From positions 1-64,000 of the forward strand of contig CAJTUZ010000015.1 of assembly GCA_910579735.1 (NCBI GenBank): a DNA stretch of 64,000 bases, read 5' to 3'. The DNA is from an uncultured Lachnospiraceae bacterium. GTDB lineage: Bacteria > Bacillota > Clostridia > Lachnospirales > Lachnospiraceae. Every line of letters starts with the position of its first letter. Position 1 is the first letter of the stretch. The position numbers were made by a program, and so were the translations under genes. The notes below the pieces were generated by a model. That model ran no database searches. It was not told where the DNA came from and worked only from the letters and a program-made list of their open reading frames with translations. Shown here piece by piece: positions 52,051-60,876 of the stretch.

Positions 52051-53103
52051 CTATCTGACAAACTCCACCGTAATGCTGCCTGCCGCGCACTCAAGATCCA
52101 TTTCTTTCCCTGCGCCGTTCCGGATGCTTTTCTCTGCCGCCAGTCCGTTGTACTCATAGCCGTTGATCGTTATAGCGCCGACTGAGCACTCTATCTCATA
52201 ATCGTAATCATTTTCCGACGCATACAATGTCAGGCCGATGTTTCCTGCAGAGCATTCTGCACCGATATTTCCTCTGACTGTTCCAGTCAATTCTATCATT
52301 CCCGCTGCCGCTTCCAGATCCAGTTCCTTTACATCGGCATTTCCTATGATAATACCGCCTGCCCCGGCCTCTATACTAAGCATATTGGCCGTGATCGTGC
52401 CGACTTCCGCTTTACCGGCGCCGATCATAACATCTATCTCACTGCCGTAGAGCCCTTCTGCGATAACGCCGCCCGCTCCGGCCTCCAGATCGATCTCATT
52501 CGCCGAAAGGTCAATGCTCTCGAGATTTCCGGCTCCCAACTCGATGTCGATCATATTCAAATTCATGTCCTGCGGCAGATACAGGTAAACGGTTCCCCGG
52601 GAAACGCTTCCCTAAAAGCGATATGTCGCTGTGCTGTACAATTTAAAGATGCCGTTTTTCACACCGTATTTTACTTTTTGCTTATCGGTAAGATTTTCGA
52701 TCCGGATATAGGAATCTTCCGATTCAGCAATGACAAGACTGCACCCGCCCAGTTCAATGTCGATTCCCGTGATGTCGGATGCGGTATACTCTGTCTGCCC
52801 GCTCTCTCCGTCTTTTAACAGATGCAGCTCACGATACGCGTCGTTACTCCAGTCATCCCATCTGTCATCCCAGTCATCGCTCCAGTCCCAGTCATCACTC
52901 CAATTCCAGAATGAAAAAAGCTGACTGTTGAGCCCCCACTCATATCCCGGTATCCCTATGGAGAACATGCCGTTGCCGCGCATAATGCCCCGCTCCCTTA
53001 GCTGGCTGAAACCGCCCATAAACCCGCAGATACCGTAAAAGGCGGCTCCAAATATAAACAGCGTCAGTGCTGTAATCAAACAACCTTTTGTAAACTTTTT
53101 CAT
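52051..53103 (-). pseudogene. DUF4097-type adhesin-like protein split by an in-frame TAG
   Basis: A single 350-codon frame is interrupted by one TAG at 52612-52614. The first part (53103-52615, 163 aa) has a signal/anchor helix (residues 7-28), a striking W/D-rich stretch (WNWSDDWDWSDDWDDRWDD) and the start of the DUF4097 beta-helix, stopping at TATYRF. The frame resumes as GSVSRGTVYLYLPQD and continues through repeated GAGNLES, GAGGVIAEG and GAGKAEVG turns to 52051. The stop may be a nonsense mutation (TGG or CAG origin), a sequencing error or suppressed. It sits after DUF1700 and PadR, the usual partners. Confidence 0.85.
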
Positions 53104-53996
53104 GCCGCTGCCCCTCCTTTATGAAAAATATTTTGAATCAGTCTGACAACTCCTCTGATCAGCGCCGGAATCACTTTGGCGCAGATCATTACGATAATCC
53201 ATGCAAAAAAAAGTCCCAGGGCCATGCAGATCATCGCAGCGCCCATCATACACAATCCGCCTAACGGCACGCTGAACAGCAATCCGATACCGTATACAAA
53301 AAGGCATATCCCTACAATGATCAGCGCCACCGCTGCCGCGCCGAATCCTACAATACAGCCGAACAATCCGCCAAGCACCCCAAGGCCTCCGCCAAGAATA
53401 CCGCCGCCTATACCAAGAACGATCGGTGAAGCGCAAATGCACAATATAATAAGCAGAATAACGGAGCCGGCCGACTTCGGCTTTTTACCGTCCTTACCTG
53501 ACGCGCCATCTTTTCCGGCATAAGAATCCTGATAAGTATTCTGCCCGTTATACGGATCCCGATACGTTTGATATCCGTTTCCCGACCGGTAGTATTCTCC
53601 TGTGCTTCCGTTTTCCATCCGGCCGCTGCCTGCCGTCTGGTATGCACGGCCGTTTTGCTCCCATGTTCCGTTTGCGCTATTCTGCTGCCAGGTTCCGCCG
53701 TCTCCCGTTTCCGGCTGCGGCTGGTTCGGATTCAAAACTTCGTTGCTTTTCTTTTGTTCATATCCCGAAAATCCTTTTTCCGTAAATTCCCCAACCATTT
53801 CACTGCCGGAGAGTCCGGCTTTGATCGTTCTTGCAAGCTGCTGCGGCGTACCGAGAGACGCGATCACGCTCTGCTCATTTTCCGCTCCCGCATCATCAAA
53901 ATAATCATTATAGTATTGTATAGCCTCTTCTCTTTCCGACGGTGACATATCTGCTAACAATTCCGCCAGATTCTTCATAAAATCTGCTCTGTTCAT
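53100..53996 (-). CDS. DUF1700 membrane protein
   Basis: 298 residues. The N-terminus (LLADMSPSEREEAIQYYNDY, then LGTPQQLARTI) is the DUF1700/HAAS cytoplasmic domain that partners with PadR regulators. A Gly/Asn/Gln/Tyr-rich low-complexity linker (about 85-170) precedes four membrane helices rich in Gly. It overlaps both neighbours by 4 nt. It probably works with the PadR protein and the surface protein encoded next. Confidence 0.88.
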   Translation of the reverse strand: MNRADFMKNLAELLADMSPSEREEAIQYYNDYFDDAGAENEQSVIASLGTPQQLARTIKAGLSGSEMVGEFTEKGFSGYEQKKSNEVLNPNQPQPETGDGGTWQQNSANGTWEQNGRAYQTAGSGRMENGSTGEYYRSGNGYQTYRDPYNGQNTYQDSYAGKDGASGKDGKKPKSAGSVILLIILCICASPIVLGIGGGILGGGLGVLGGLFGCIVGFGAAAVALIIVGICLFVYGIGLLFSVPLGGLCMMGAAMICMALGLFFAWIIVMICAKVIPALIRGVVRLIQNIFHKGGAAA

Positions 53997-54316
53997 TGCT
54001 TCAATCCTCCCTCAAAAATACTGTTTAACTTCGCAGAATAGCGATACCACTCGCTGATGTACAAATTGAGCTGCGCACGTCCCTTTTCCGTCACTTTATA
54101 GTAACGCCTGTTTCTTCCTGCACATTCCATGTCATATACTTCCAGACATTCATCCTTTTGCAGCCTGCGAAGCACCGGGTATAATGTAGATTCGGAAATC
54201 TCTATGACCTGCCGTACTACCTGTGTAATCTTATATCCGTAGGTGCCTTCCATCTCATTTGACACAACGGCAAGAACGATTGCATCCAATAATGCAGCGC
54301 CCGTATTAAAAACCAT
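53993..54316 (-). CDS. PadR-family transcriptional regulator
   Basis: 107 residues from MVFNTGAALLDAIVLAVVSN with GGAGGATATAAA upstream. The winged helix reads YGYKITQVVRQVIEISESTL, YPVLRRLQKDECLEV and RYYKVTEKGRAQL, the PadR pattern. Two inverted 21-bp sites at its promoter suggest autorepression of the PadR/DUF1700/DUF4097 operon. Confidence 0.93.
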   Translation of the reverse strand: MVFNTGAALLDAIVLAVVSNEMEGTYGYKITQVVRQVIEISESTLYPVLRRLQKDECLEVYDMECAGRNRRYYKVTEKGRAQLNLYISEWYRYSAKLNSIFEGGLKQ

Positions 54317-54460
54317 TTTATATCCTCCTCTCCCTCTTTTTACATATTTCATAGACAACCCTGCTTTCAAGCTTCATTTTATATTAGAGCTTTATGAACG
54401 TCATATCTCTTACTGTACTCTTTCATAATATGATAAACAAACATAATATTGAAAAATGCA

Positions 54461-54525
54461 TAATATTATATGACGTATAATATTGTTGTTATTGATACTA
54501 TACGCCATATAATATTATCTGTCAA
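54461..54525 (-). promoter_or_regulatory. PadR operon promoter with two inverted 21-bp operator sites
   Basis: TTGACA (54520-54525) and TATAGT (54497-54502) are 17 bp apart. A 21-bp site at 54497-54517 covers spacer and -10. A second copy, inverted, lies at 54461-54481; 19 of 21 positions agree. The 54371-54680 gap also holds a terminator and nothing else seen. Confidence 0.7.
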
Positions 54526-54584
54526 TATATATTATAAAAAAATTTTAATCTGTTAAGGGCGGCTCTCCTGCTGCCTTTCTATCA

Positions 54585-54637
54585 AGCAAAAAGGCCGCTG
54601 CGAAGCAGATCGTTGATCTGTTCCTGCAACAGCCTTC
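54585..54637 (-). terminator. Terminator of the chemoreceptor gene at 54681
   Basis: AAGGCTGTTGC and a GC-rich partner ending GGCCTTTTTG form an interrupted stem with a T-run on the minus strand. Confidence 0.7.
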
Positions 54638-54680
54638 TCCTAATTTTTCTTACGCTTTTCCCACGCCCTGTCTTACGTGT

Positions 54681-56651
54681 TTATCGTCTTCGTAAAGTAA
54701 ATGTATTAACCAATTCGGTTAATGCGCTTGCCTGTACGGAAAGCTCATTGCTTGTGGAAGCGCTTTCCTGCGCCGTTGTGGAATTGGACTGCACGACATT
54801 GGAAATCTGTCCGATGGCTTCTGTCACCTGTCCGATCGAACCCATTTGCCGTTCCACGGCTTCCGCTACCGTGTCCATCTGCTCCGCCGCCTGTGCGGAC
54901 AATTCTACAACATTTGTCACGGACTGCGTAACTTTCTGTGCAACTTCGCTGCCGCTTCCCACCGCTGTAATGGATCGCTGGATCAGATCTTTGGTCGCCT
55001 TGGCCGCCTGATCCGATTTGGAAGCCAGCTCTCTTACCTCACCGGCCACAACTGCGAAGCCTTTCCCTGCCGATCCGGCACGCGCCGCCTCTACAGAGGC
55101 ATTTAAAGCGAGAATATTCGTCTGGAAGGCGATATTCTCAATTGCTTCGATAATACGGCCGATCTCGTTGGATGAAGCCGTAATCTCTTTCATCGCCTCA
55201 TTTAAGCCGTCAATATGTCTGCTGCTTTCCTGCAGCTGCTCTTTGGCACTATTTACCGCATTTTTGGTCTGCTCCGCCATATCGGCCGTCTGCTTCGCGT
55301 CACGGTCCATATCCGCAATTGTCACGGACAACTGTTCTATCGCACTCGACTGCGCCACTGCGCCTTTGGACAGCTCCGCGCTGGTCTGCGCCATTTTGTC
55401 GGAATCGTCTGACACATACATTGCCGACTCTACAATACCGCGCAGCGTATCGTTTAATTTCCGGTTGATCGTTTCCAGATAATTCTGTAATTCCTGAAAA
55501 TCACCGGGATAATTTTCGCTGACGATATCCTGCGTAAGATCACCGCCGGCTATACTGCCAAGCACTTTACCGATCTCATCGACGATCGTCTTGAAATTCT
55601 GTACCAGCTGTGTCGTGGAATCCGCCAGAATACGAACTTCATCCCGGCTTTTCACGTTCGGTACGGGACTGCTTAAATCCCCCTTTGAAAGCAGGGTCAG
55701 CCTTTTCGTACATTTCACGATAGGACCGGCAATAGAACGGCTGACAGCCGCCGAAACCAAAATAACGAACACACACAGCAGCGCCGAAAGAATCACCTGC
55801 ATCCTGTTCCCGTCATAGGCAGACTGCATAAATTCGTCTTCGTCCAGCGTCACGGCCACACTCCAGCCATCCGTTCCGGGAATAGGCGTATATCCCTGAA
55901 TATTTTTCGAATCATCCGCCTCATATGTATACCGCTCGATACCGCTTTCTCCTGCCACCATCTTGCTTTCCACCGCTGCTAAAACCTGCATGTCTTTATC
56001 ATCGGGGTCCTGTGCGGCAGCACGGATCGCATTTTCCTGTTCCAGTACGGCATCGATATCCCCGCAGGCAATCGTTGTTCCTTCTTTATCCAGAATATAG
56101 GACTCCCCTTCTTCGCCGATCTGGATCCCCTCAACGATAGACTGCAATATATTCGAATCGCAGTAAAAATAGATCACGCCCTGCACCGTATCATCTTTCA
56201 TAACGGGGGATGATACGACAAGATACGGTTCCTCCTGGTCAAAATAAGGAACCGACATATATTTTTCCCCTCTCATGGATGCCTGAAAAAACGGCGTCAT
56301 GGAGATATCCAAACCGTGCACTTCATCGATCCCCGACGTATCCGCCATACCGCCGAAACGCATATAATAAGCGTCTACTTTCGTCTGCAGAAATTCCTGC
56401 TTTTCTTCCGGTGCCGCCGTATCATCCGTAAGGATCGGATTGGTTGCGACCTCCGAGACTACCGACGTATAAGTAGAGATCATATTCTGCGCCGCCAGTG
56501 CCGCCAGTTCCGTCGTTTCCATGAGATTCCTGTCGATTGCCGACGTCGTTGAACTGCGGGTAATGATCACACTCTGCATACAATTCAGAATAGAGATACC
56601 GACTGCTGCTGCCATGACTAAAAGAATGATTTTCGTTTGTATTTTCTTCAT
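54681..56651 (-). CDS. Methyl-accepting chemotaxis protein with Cache sensor
   Basis: 656 residues from MKKIQTKIILLVMAAA. Helix 1 (about 5-25) and helix 2 (about 270-292) flank an external dCache-like domain (IDEVHGLDISMTPFFQASMR, then EPYLVVSSPVM). A HAMP domain follows (about 293-345, SRSIAGPIVKCTKRLTLLSK). The signalling hairpin tip is IAFQTNILALNASVEAARAG with GKGFAVVAGEV. Such receptors sense amino acids or organic acids. A weak ribosome site precedes the chosen ATG. Confidence 0.93.
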   Translation of the reverse strand: MKKIQTKIILLVMAAAVGISILNCMQSVIITRSSTTSAIDRNLMETTELAALAAQNMISTYTSVVSEVATNPILTDDTAAPEEKQEFLQTKVDAYYMRFGGMADTSGIDEVHGLDISMTPFFQASMRGEKYMSVPYFDQEEPYLVVSSPVMKDDTVQGVIYFYCDSNILQSIVEGIQIGEEGESYILDKEGTTIACGDIDAVLEQENAIRAAAQDPDDKDMQVLAAVESKMVAGESGIERYTYEADDSKNIQGYTPIPGTDGWSVAVTLDEDEFMQSAYDGNRMQVILSALLCVFVILVSAAVSRSIAGPIVKCTKRLTLLSKGDLSSPVPNVKSRDEVRILADSTTQLVQNFKTIVDEIGKVLGSIAGGDLTQDIVSENYPGDFQELQNYLETINRKLNDTLRGIVESAMYVSDDSDKMAQTSAELSKGAVAQSSAIEQLSVTIADMDRDAKQTADMAEQTKNAVNSAKEQLQESSRHIDGLNEAMKEITASSNEIGRIIEAIENIAFQTNILALNASVEAARAGSAGKGFAVVAGEVRELASKSDQAAKATKDLIQRSITAVGSGSEVAQKVTQSVTNVVELSAQAAEQMDTVAEAVERQMGSIGQVTEAIGQISNVVQSNSTTAQESASTSNELSVQASALTELVNTFTLRRR

Positions 56652-56822
56652 TGTTACGCCTGCCGGTCCCTGACCGGCCAAAGCACTCGCCTCCCCGATG
56701 CTTATTTTTTATGCCAATCTTAATGCTATTATTTTACACATCCTTATTTACGATTGCAAGACCCTACCTGCATCATTTTTCCAAATTCCGTTACGCCATC
56801 CGCTGCCCTGCTGTCCTGTCAC

Positions 56823-56861
56823 AAAAAGCGGCGGCTTTGATTGTTATTTCAAAACCGCCGT
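56823..56861 (-). terminator. Terminator after the serine hydrolase remnant
   Basis: CGGCGGTTTT and AAAGCCGCCG form a stem followed by CTTTTTG on the minus strand. Confidence 0.8.
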
Positions 56862-56925
56862 CAGGTCAGCTGTATTAAAAATTAGATGATAGGAACTTCT
56901 TTTACTTTCTGCCATATACTCAGCT

Positions 56926-57612
56926 TTACCGAAATAAAGGTTCAATTTCGTCTCTTATAAAATCTACCCTGTCCTTAGCTCTTTTTACAAATAAAGAAGA
57001 AACAGCAGCCACTGTTCTGTTTTCAGGATTGACATATATCGCATTTCCGCCGTCTCCTAAAGCGGCAAAAGAATGTTCTGCTTCATCTATAATCCACCAC
57101 AAATACCCGTATTTTAAATCGCGTGCTTTCCAGACGCTTTGTACCTGTGTGCTCTCGGCAATCCATTTCCCGGAAATTATCCGTCTGCCGTTCCAGCATC
57201 CCCCGTTCAAATATAACTGCCCTAATTTAGCCATATCCATAGTGGTAAGGGACAATCCCCATCCCGCCGTATTCGTTCCGTTTGAATCGGCAACCCAGCC
57301 GTTTGCACCTTTCGATCGATAAAAATCCATCTGTTCTTCTTTGCTTTGAAAATATATATTTTTATCAACGGAAATTTCCAGCGGAGAAAAAAGATTGTCC
57401 TGTGCAAACTTTAAAACGGACTGCCCCGTAGTATTGATAAGGATACCCGACAAAATATCCATTCCGATTATGGGCGCATATCTGAAATTTCCAATTTTTC
57501 CCCTCCCGCCCAAAAAATCAAGAGAGGATAGTACCCAATCCTCACTGGAAAAAAATTTGGGATAAGGGTTCAATTTATACTTATAGGGGGCGGTCATTGT
57601 AAGCAAACTCCG
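56926..57612 (-). pseudogene. Serine hydrolase (beta-lactamase/penicillin-binding family), N-terminus deleted
   Basis: The remaining about 228 residues match the C-terminal two thirds of class-C-type serine hydrolases: LLTMTAPYKYK, FRYAPIIGMDILSGIL, ANGWVADSNGTNTAGWGLSL, KYGYLWWI. The nucleophile motif SxxK should lie before LLTMTAP but that part is absent, and the frame runs straight into the MerR gene. The protein cannot be catalytic. See the junction with the MerR gene at 57598-57612. Confidence 0.85.
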
Positions 57613-58180
57613 TATCAAAGCCAAACGGACTGAACTCGCTGCTGTGGAATAGGACCATTGGCGGATTAGCCATGGTTAAATTTTCTTTTCTTATCCTGCC
57701 GAGTAACTTCCCAAAACAAATGCCGTATTCATCGGAAAAACGATCTGCTTGAACCATTTTGCGGACAGAAAGCAGACACATCATTGGACCTTCCACAAGT
57801 TCTACGCCGATATCATCTAAATATGACATAATGGGCTTCCCGTTTTTCAGGTTTGATATATCGCATTCCAGTTGATACAGGCTCTTTTCCTGTTCATGCA
57901 GCTGCTTTTTCATCTCCTCCTTTTTTTGGATCAGGGCAGAATATAACTTTTCTTCGCCCGGTTCTCCCGATCCTATGATCCGCTTTATTTCCTCCAATGA
58001 GAAATTGTAGGATTTCAGACGGATAATAAGCAGCATCGTTTCCAACTGTTCAATAGCATAGTATCTATATCCGTTTTCCGGGTTGATTTCACCCGGCAGA
58101 ATAAGTCCTATTTCTGCGTAATATCTGAGCGTTTTGGCAGACACTCTGCATATTTTTGAAAACTCACCAATAGACAGCAC
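57581..58180 (-). pseudogene. MerR-family regulator, C-terminus lost at a deletion junction
   Basis: 199 residues starting at GTG with AAAGGTGGTG upstream. The MerR HTH (LSIGEFSKICRVSAKTLRYYAEIGLILPG) and coiled-coil linker are intact. A GyrI-like effector domain follows (about 105 on) but ends after FDTEFA, roughly 60-70 residues short of the usual about 270. The last residues (YNDRPL) come from the serine hydrolase gene read in another frame. DNA binding may persist; ligand sensing is probably lost. Confidence 0.8.
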
Positions 58181-58207
58181 CGATCATCACCACCTTTTCT
58201 TTCCTAC

Positions 58208-58238
58208 ATGATACACATTGCCGTAAGGGTAAAGTCAA
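58208..58238 (-). promoter_or_regulatory. MerR-type promoter with 19-bp spacer
   Basis: TTGACT (58233-58238) and TATCAT (58208-58213) are 19 bp apart, the lengthened spacer typical of promoters twisted by MerR proteins, with a partial dyad in between. Confidence 0.65.
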
Positions 58239-58366
58239 CGGCATTTTTGCCGACGGCCTTCCATGTGGAATTTTAACGCTATTAAAAATATAAATCAATG
58301 CAGAAAAAGACGGTACAGTCCCTGCAATTCTGACTATACCGCCCAATTTGAAATTATTTCTTTATC

Positions 58367-58384
58367 AACGCCAGACATGGCGTT
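58367..58384. terminator. Short hairpin after the CE2-type esterase gene
   Basis: AACGCCA and TGGCGTT pair around a 4-nt loop just after the esterase stop codon. The T-rich side is on the plus strand, so on the minus strand it is a weak terminator. Confidence 0.4.
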
Positions 58385-58390
58385 CTTTGT

Positions 58391-59512
58391 TTACTCGTCC
58401 TGCCAGATCTCTTCCCCGAGAGAACGTATGAATGCGGCCAGTTCATCCGACATTTTCTCCGCCTCCGGGATTCTGATATGTCCGGGCGTTCCGCGCCCGT
58501 TATTGGAATACAGGAAATGGTGTATCTTGCTGTCATCCAGTTCATGACTTACTTGGTCAATCGCTTTGTCCCAATTTGCATGGTGCTCCAGAATTGTCGT
58601 TGCCAGGATGATGACCGCCTGGGGGTAAATACCGCGGAGTTTTTTGATAAATGCCTTATACTGCGCTCTCCAGAGCGCCGCTTTGGCTCCTTCATAATCT
58701 TCAGCCATATAGTCTTCGGGATTGCTGTCATTTTGACCGATCGCGACAATCACAACATGCGGGCGGTATTTCGTAAAATCCCATGGCTTGGCGGCTCCCA
58801 GTTCGGGATTATACTGGATCTTATCATAAATATCTTCCATACCGATATATTCCGGCGCCGCAAACCAGCCTGTATGCCGTAAAAGGGGAATTCCGCCCTG
58901 TGCAATGTCATGCAGCCGGGCATCCAGTTTTCTCGCCGTCATCCATGCATAAGAATAATAACTGTTGGAAAACTCGCCATCGTGTTCGGGATCAGCTTGA
59001 CCTACATAGTCAACAGCCTCCGAAACTTCCCCGGCCGATACACTGTCTCCATAAACCTCTATTCTGCGATCCGGTTCCGGCGGCGCTTCTAAGAGAACGG
59101 CTCCATCTTCCACTTCAAATCCGTAAAAGCGGAACGTATGACAGGAATCCATTCTCTTAAACAAAAGCATTTCATGCTTTAGCATTTCATGCTTTAGCAT
59201 TTCATGCTTTTTCATTTCCAGTTCCTGCCCCGCCGGTTCGTTCATCCCGTTATCCAGGTCAGAGGCGATCTGCAGCGTCACTTTTCCCTCTTTTGGCAGC
59301 CTGATCTTTCCCTGTCTTCCATCCAGGATAAATCCGAGATAATTGCTCCAATAGGCCGCATGATTCTCTACGATTATATTGATAAAATTTCCGGTAAAGC
59401 ACAATCTGACATAACTGCACGGATACACAAACTCCGGCGCTTTCGGGTCTTCAAAATCAATTCTGCCGCTGTACTGCAAATACGGCGAATCCGGTAAAAC
59501 GATCATACTCAT
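58391..59512 (-). CDS. CE2-type SGNH/GDSL acetyl esterase
   Basis: 373 residues from MSMIVLPDSPYLQYSGRID, with AGGAAAGGAATG upstream; no signal peptide, so intracellular. An N-terminal jelly-roll (about 1-140) precedes the SGNH domain: GDSVSAGE (nucleophile Ser), AIGQNDSNP and the catalytic His in RGTPGHIRIP. This two-domain layout is that of carbohydrate esterase family 2, which removes acetyl groups from manno- and other oligosaccharides. A 15-bp tandem repeat adds KHEML repeats at about 103-117. It fits the mannan-use genes upstream. Repeat copy 4 sits in its leader. Confidence 0.85.
   Translation of the reverse strand: MSMIVLPDSPYLQYSGRIDFEDPKAPEFVYPCSYVRLCFTGNFINIIVENHAAYWSNYLGFILDGRQGKIRLPKEGKVTLQIASDLDNGMNEPAGQELEMKKHEMLKHEMLKHEMLLFKRMDSCHTFRFYGFEVEDGAVLLEAPPEPDRRIEVYGDSVSAGEVSEAVDYVGQADPEHDGEFSNSYYSYAWMTARKLDARLHDIAQGGIPLLRHTGWFAAPEYIGMEDIYDKIQYNPELGAAKPWDFTKYRPHVVIVAIGQNDSNPEDYMAEDYEGAKAALWRAQYKAFIKKLRGIYPQAVIILATTILEHHANWDKAIDQVSHELDDSKIHHFLYSNNGRGTPGHIRIPEAEKMSDELAAFIRSLGEEIWQDE
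59166..59213 (-). repeat. 15-bp tandem repeat inside the CE2 gene, three units
   Basis: The unit AAGCATGAAATGCTA occurs three times in frame (encoding KHEML, KHEML, KHEML with a fourth partial K-K-HEM before it). It lies in a loop of the jelly-roll domain. The unit is itself nearly palindromic (AGCATGAAATGCT). Confidence 0.8.
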
Positions 59513-59546
59513 CACATTCCTTTCCTGATGTCTGTTCAAAAAACTG

Positions 59547-59728
59547 CGGGAATCCGGGGCGGACGGGAGGAGGAAAAAGTTTCTGCTTTAGGCGCGCTCC
59601 CGCTCCGTTAACAACGTAGCGGTACTAAGGATTTTTTGCTGCAGGCAGCGCAAAATCCAAGTGCCGACGTTGTTAAAGGGCCTTACAGCAGAAATCTTTT
59701 TCCTCCGCCCGTCCGCCCCGGATTCCCG
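59547..59728 (-). repeat. Structured leader element, copy 4 (upstream of CE2)
   Basis: A 182-bp element closed by a 33-bp stem with one mismatch (59547-59579 with 59696-59728), extendable by four pairs outward. Inner pairing TTAACAACGT/ACGTTGTTAA replaces the AAAAACGC/GCGTTTTT of copy 3, and the central hairpin is GGATTTT/AAAATCC with GCTGC/GCAGC. It lies between the GH130 terminator and the CE2 ribosome site, 35 nt before the ATG. No clear flanking duplication. Confidence 0.85.
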
Positions 59729-59740
59729 TAGTTATACAAA

Positions 59741-59780
59741 AGCAGCCGTCAGACTTACCTGTCTGCGGCCGCCCTTTTAT
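59741..59780 (-). terminator. Terminator of the GH130/epimerase transcript
   Basis: GCGGCCGCAGAC and GTCTGACGGCTGC form an interrupted stem followed by TTTTG on the minus strand, directly before repeat copy 4. Confidence 0.7.
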
Positions 59781-59820
59781 CTGTTAACACTCCCTTATCC
59801 CGCTCATGCGAAAACCTTTG

Positions 59821-60843
59821 TTACCGTACGCCGATCTCCGTATCTGTCTCCGACAGGCGGCTGTTCTTTTTGATATAGTCCACGATTTCATCCAGTTTGG
59901 TGAACGCAAGACCCACATAACTGTCTGCGCAGCCATAGTACAGAGCGATCTTTCCGCTTTCCGAATCATGGATCGTCGCACACGGGAAGCATACGTTCGG
60001 AACGAAACCTCTCTCTTCATACCACTCTTCCGGTGTCAGCAGGAAAGTCTCACATCTGTAAAGCACTTTGGACGGGTTGTCGATATCCAGGATCGCGCCG
60101 CCGATGCTGTATACGAAGCCGTTGCAGGTTCCGCTTACCCCATGATAGAATAACAGCCAGCCTTCCGTTGTTTCAATGGGCGCCGCACCGCCCCCGATCT
60201 TTACATTCTCCCACCAGGAAGAACTATTTCCCATAACATGTCTGTGTCTTCCCCAATATACCATATCCGGACTCTCGCTTAGGAAGATATCTCCAAAAGG
60301 CGTATGGCCTGAATCCGAAGGACGGCTGAGAAGCATATAGTTACCGTTAATCTTTCTCGGGAACAGTACCGCATTTCTGTTGAAAGGAATAAACGGGTTC
60401 TCGATTCTCACAAAAGTCTTAAAGTCTGTCGTCTTTGCCATACCGATCGATGCACCGTAGAAATCCTGACACCACATAATATAGTAAGTATCCTCTACCT
60501 TTACCAGACGGGGATCATATGCATATTTCGGCATAAAATCATTCCCGTTCTCATCTTTAAAAGGAATCTTATCGGGTTCAAACTCCCAATGAATCGCATC
60601 TTTACTGTGGCCCAGATAAATATACGGTATACCGTTTGTCTGTTCGCCTCTGAACACACCGATAAATTCATCTCCGTAAGGCATTACTGCACTGTTAAAG
60701 ATTCTTGCCACTCCTTCTACAGGATTTCTGCCGATAATCGGATTCTCGCTGTATCTCCAGATCGGTGCGCCTTTTAATCCTTCCGGTTTTTCCTGCCAGG
60801 GAACATTTTTCACTGCAGGACTGATCATTTTAATTTCGCTCAT
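59821..60843 (-). CDS. GH130 beta-1,4-mannooligosaccharide phosphorylase-like enzyme
   Basis: 340 residues from MSEIKMISPAVKN with AAGGAGGATACT upstream. The five-bladed propeller of GH130 is clear: NPIIGRNPVEGVARIFNSAV, EFIGVFRGEQTNG, AYDPRLVKVEDTYYIMWCQD (catalytic Asp in YDPR), SRPSDSGHTPFGD and the phosphate-binding GGGAAPIETTEGWLLFYHG. It cleaves beta-mannosides with phosphate to give mannose 1-phosphate. With the second GH130 and the epimerase it forms the intracellular end of beta-mannan use. Subfamily (GH130_2 likely) is inferred. Confidence 0.9.
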   Translation of the reverse strand: MSEIKMISPAVKNVPWQEKPEGLKGAPIWRYSENPIIGRNPVEGVARIFNSAVMPYGDEFIGVFRGEQTNGIPYIYLGHSKDAIHWEFEPDKIPFKDENGNDFMPKYAYDPRLVKVEDTYYIMWCQDFYGASIGMAKTTDFKTFVRIENPFIPFNRNAVLFPRKINGNYMLLSRPSDSGHTPFGDIFLSESPDMVYWGRHRHVMGNSSSWWENVKIGGGAAPIETTEGWLLFYHGVSGTCNGFVYSIGGAILDIDNPSKVLYRCETFLLTPEEWYEERGFVPNVCFPCATIHDSESGKIALYYGCADSYVGLAFTKLDEIVDYIKKNSRLSETDTEIGVR

Positions 60844-60876
60844 AGTATCCTCCTTCATAAATTTCCTGTCCGCCAT

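Noticed and set aside
59166..59213. CRISPR-like short repeats
   Set aside because: The three 15-bp units are directly adjacent, without spacers, and keep the reading frame. No CRISPR array or cas gene was seen anywhere in the window.
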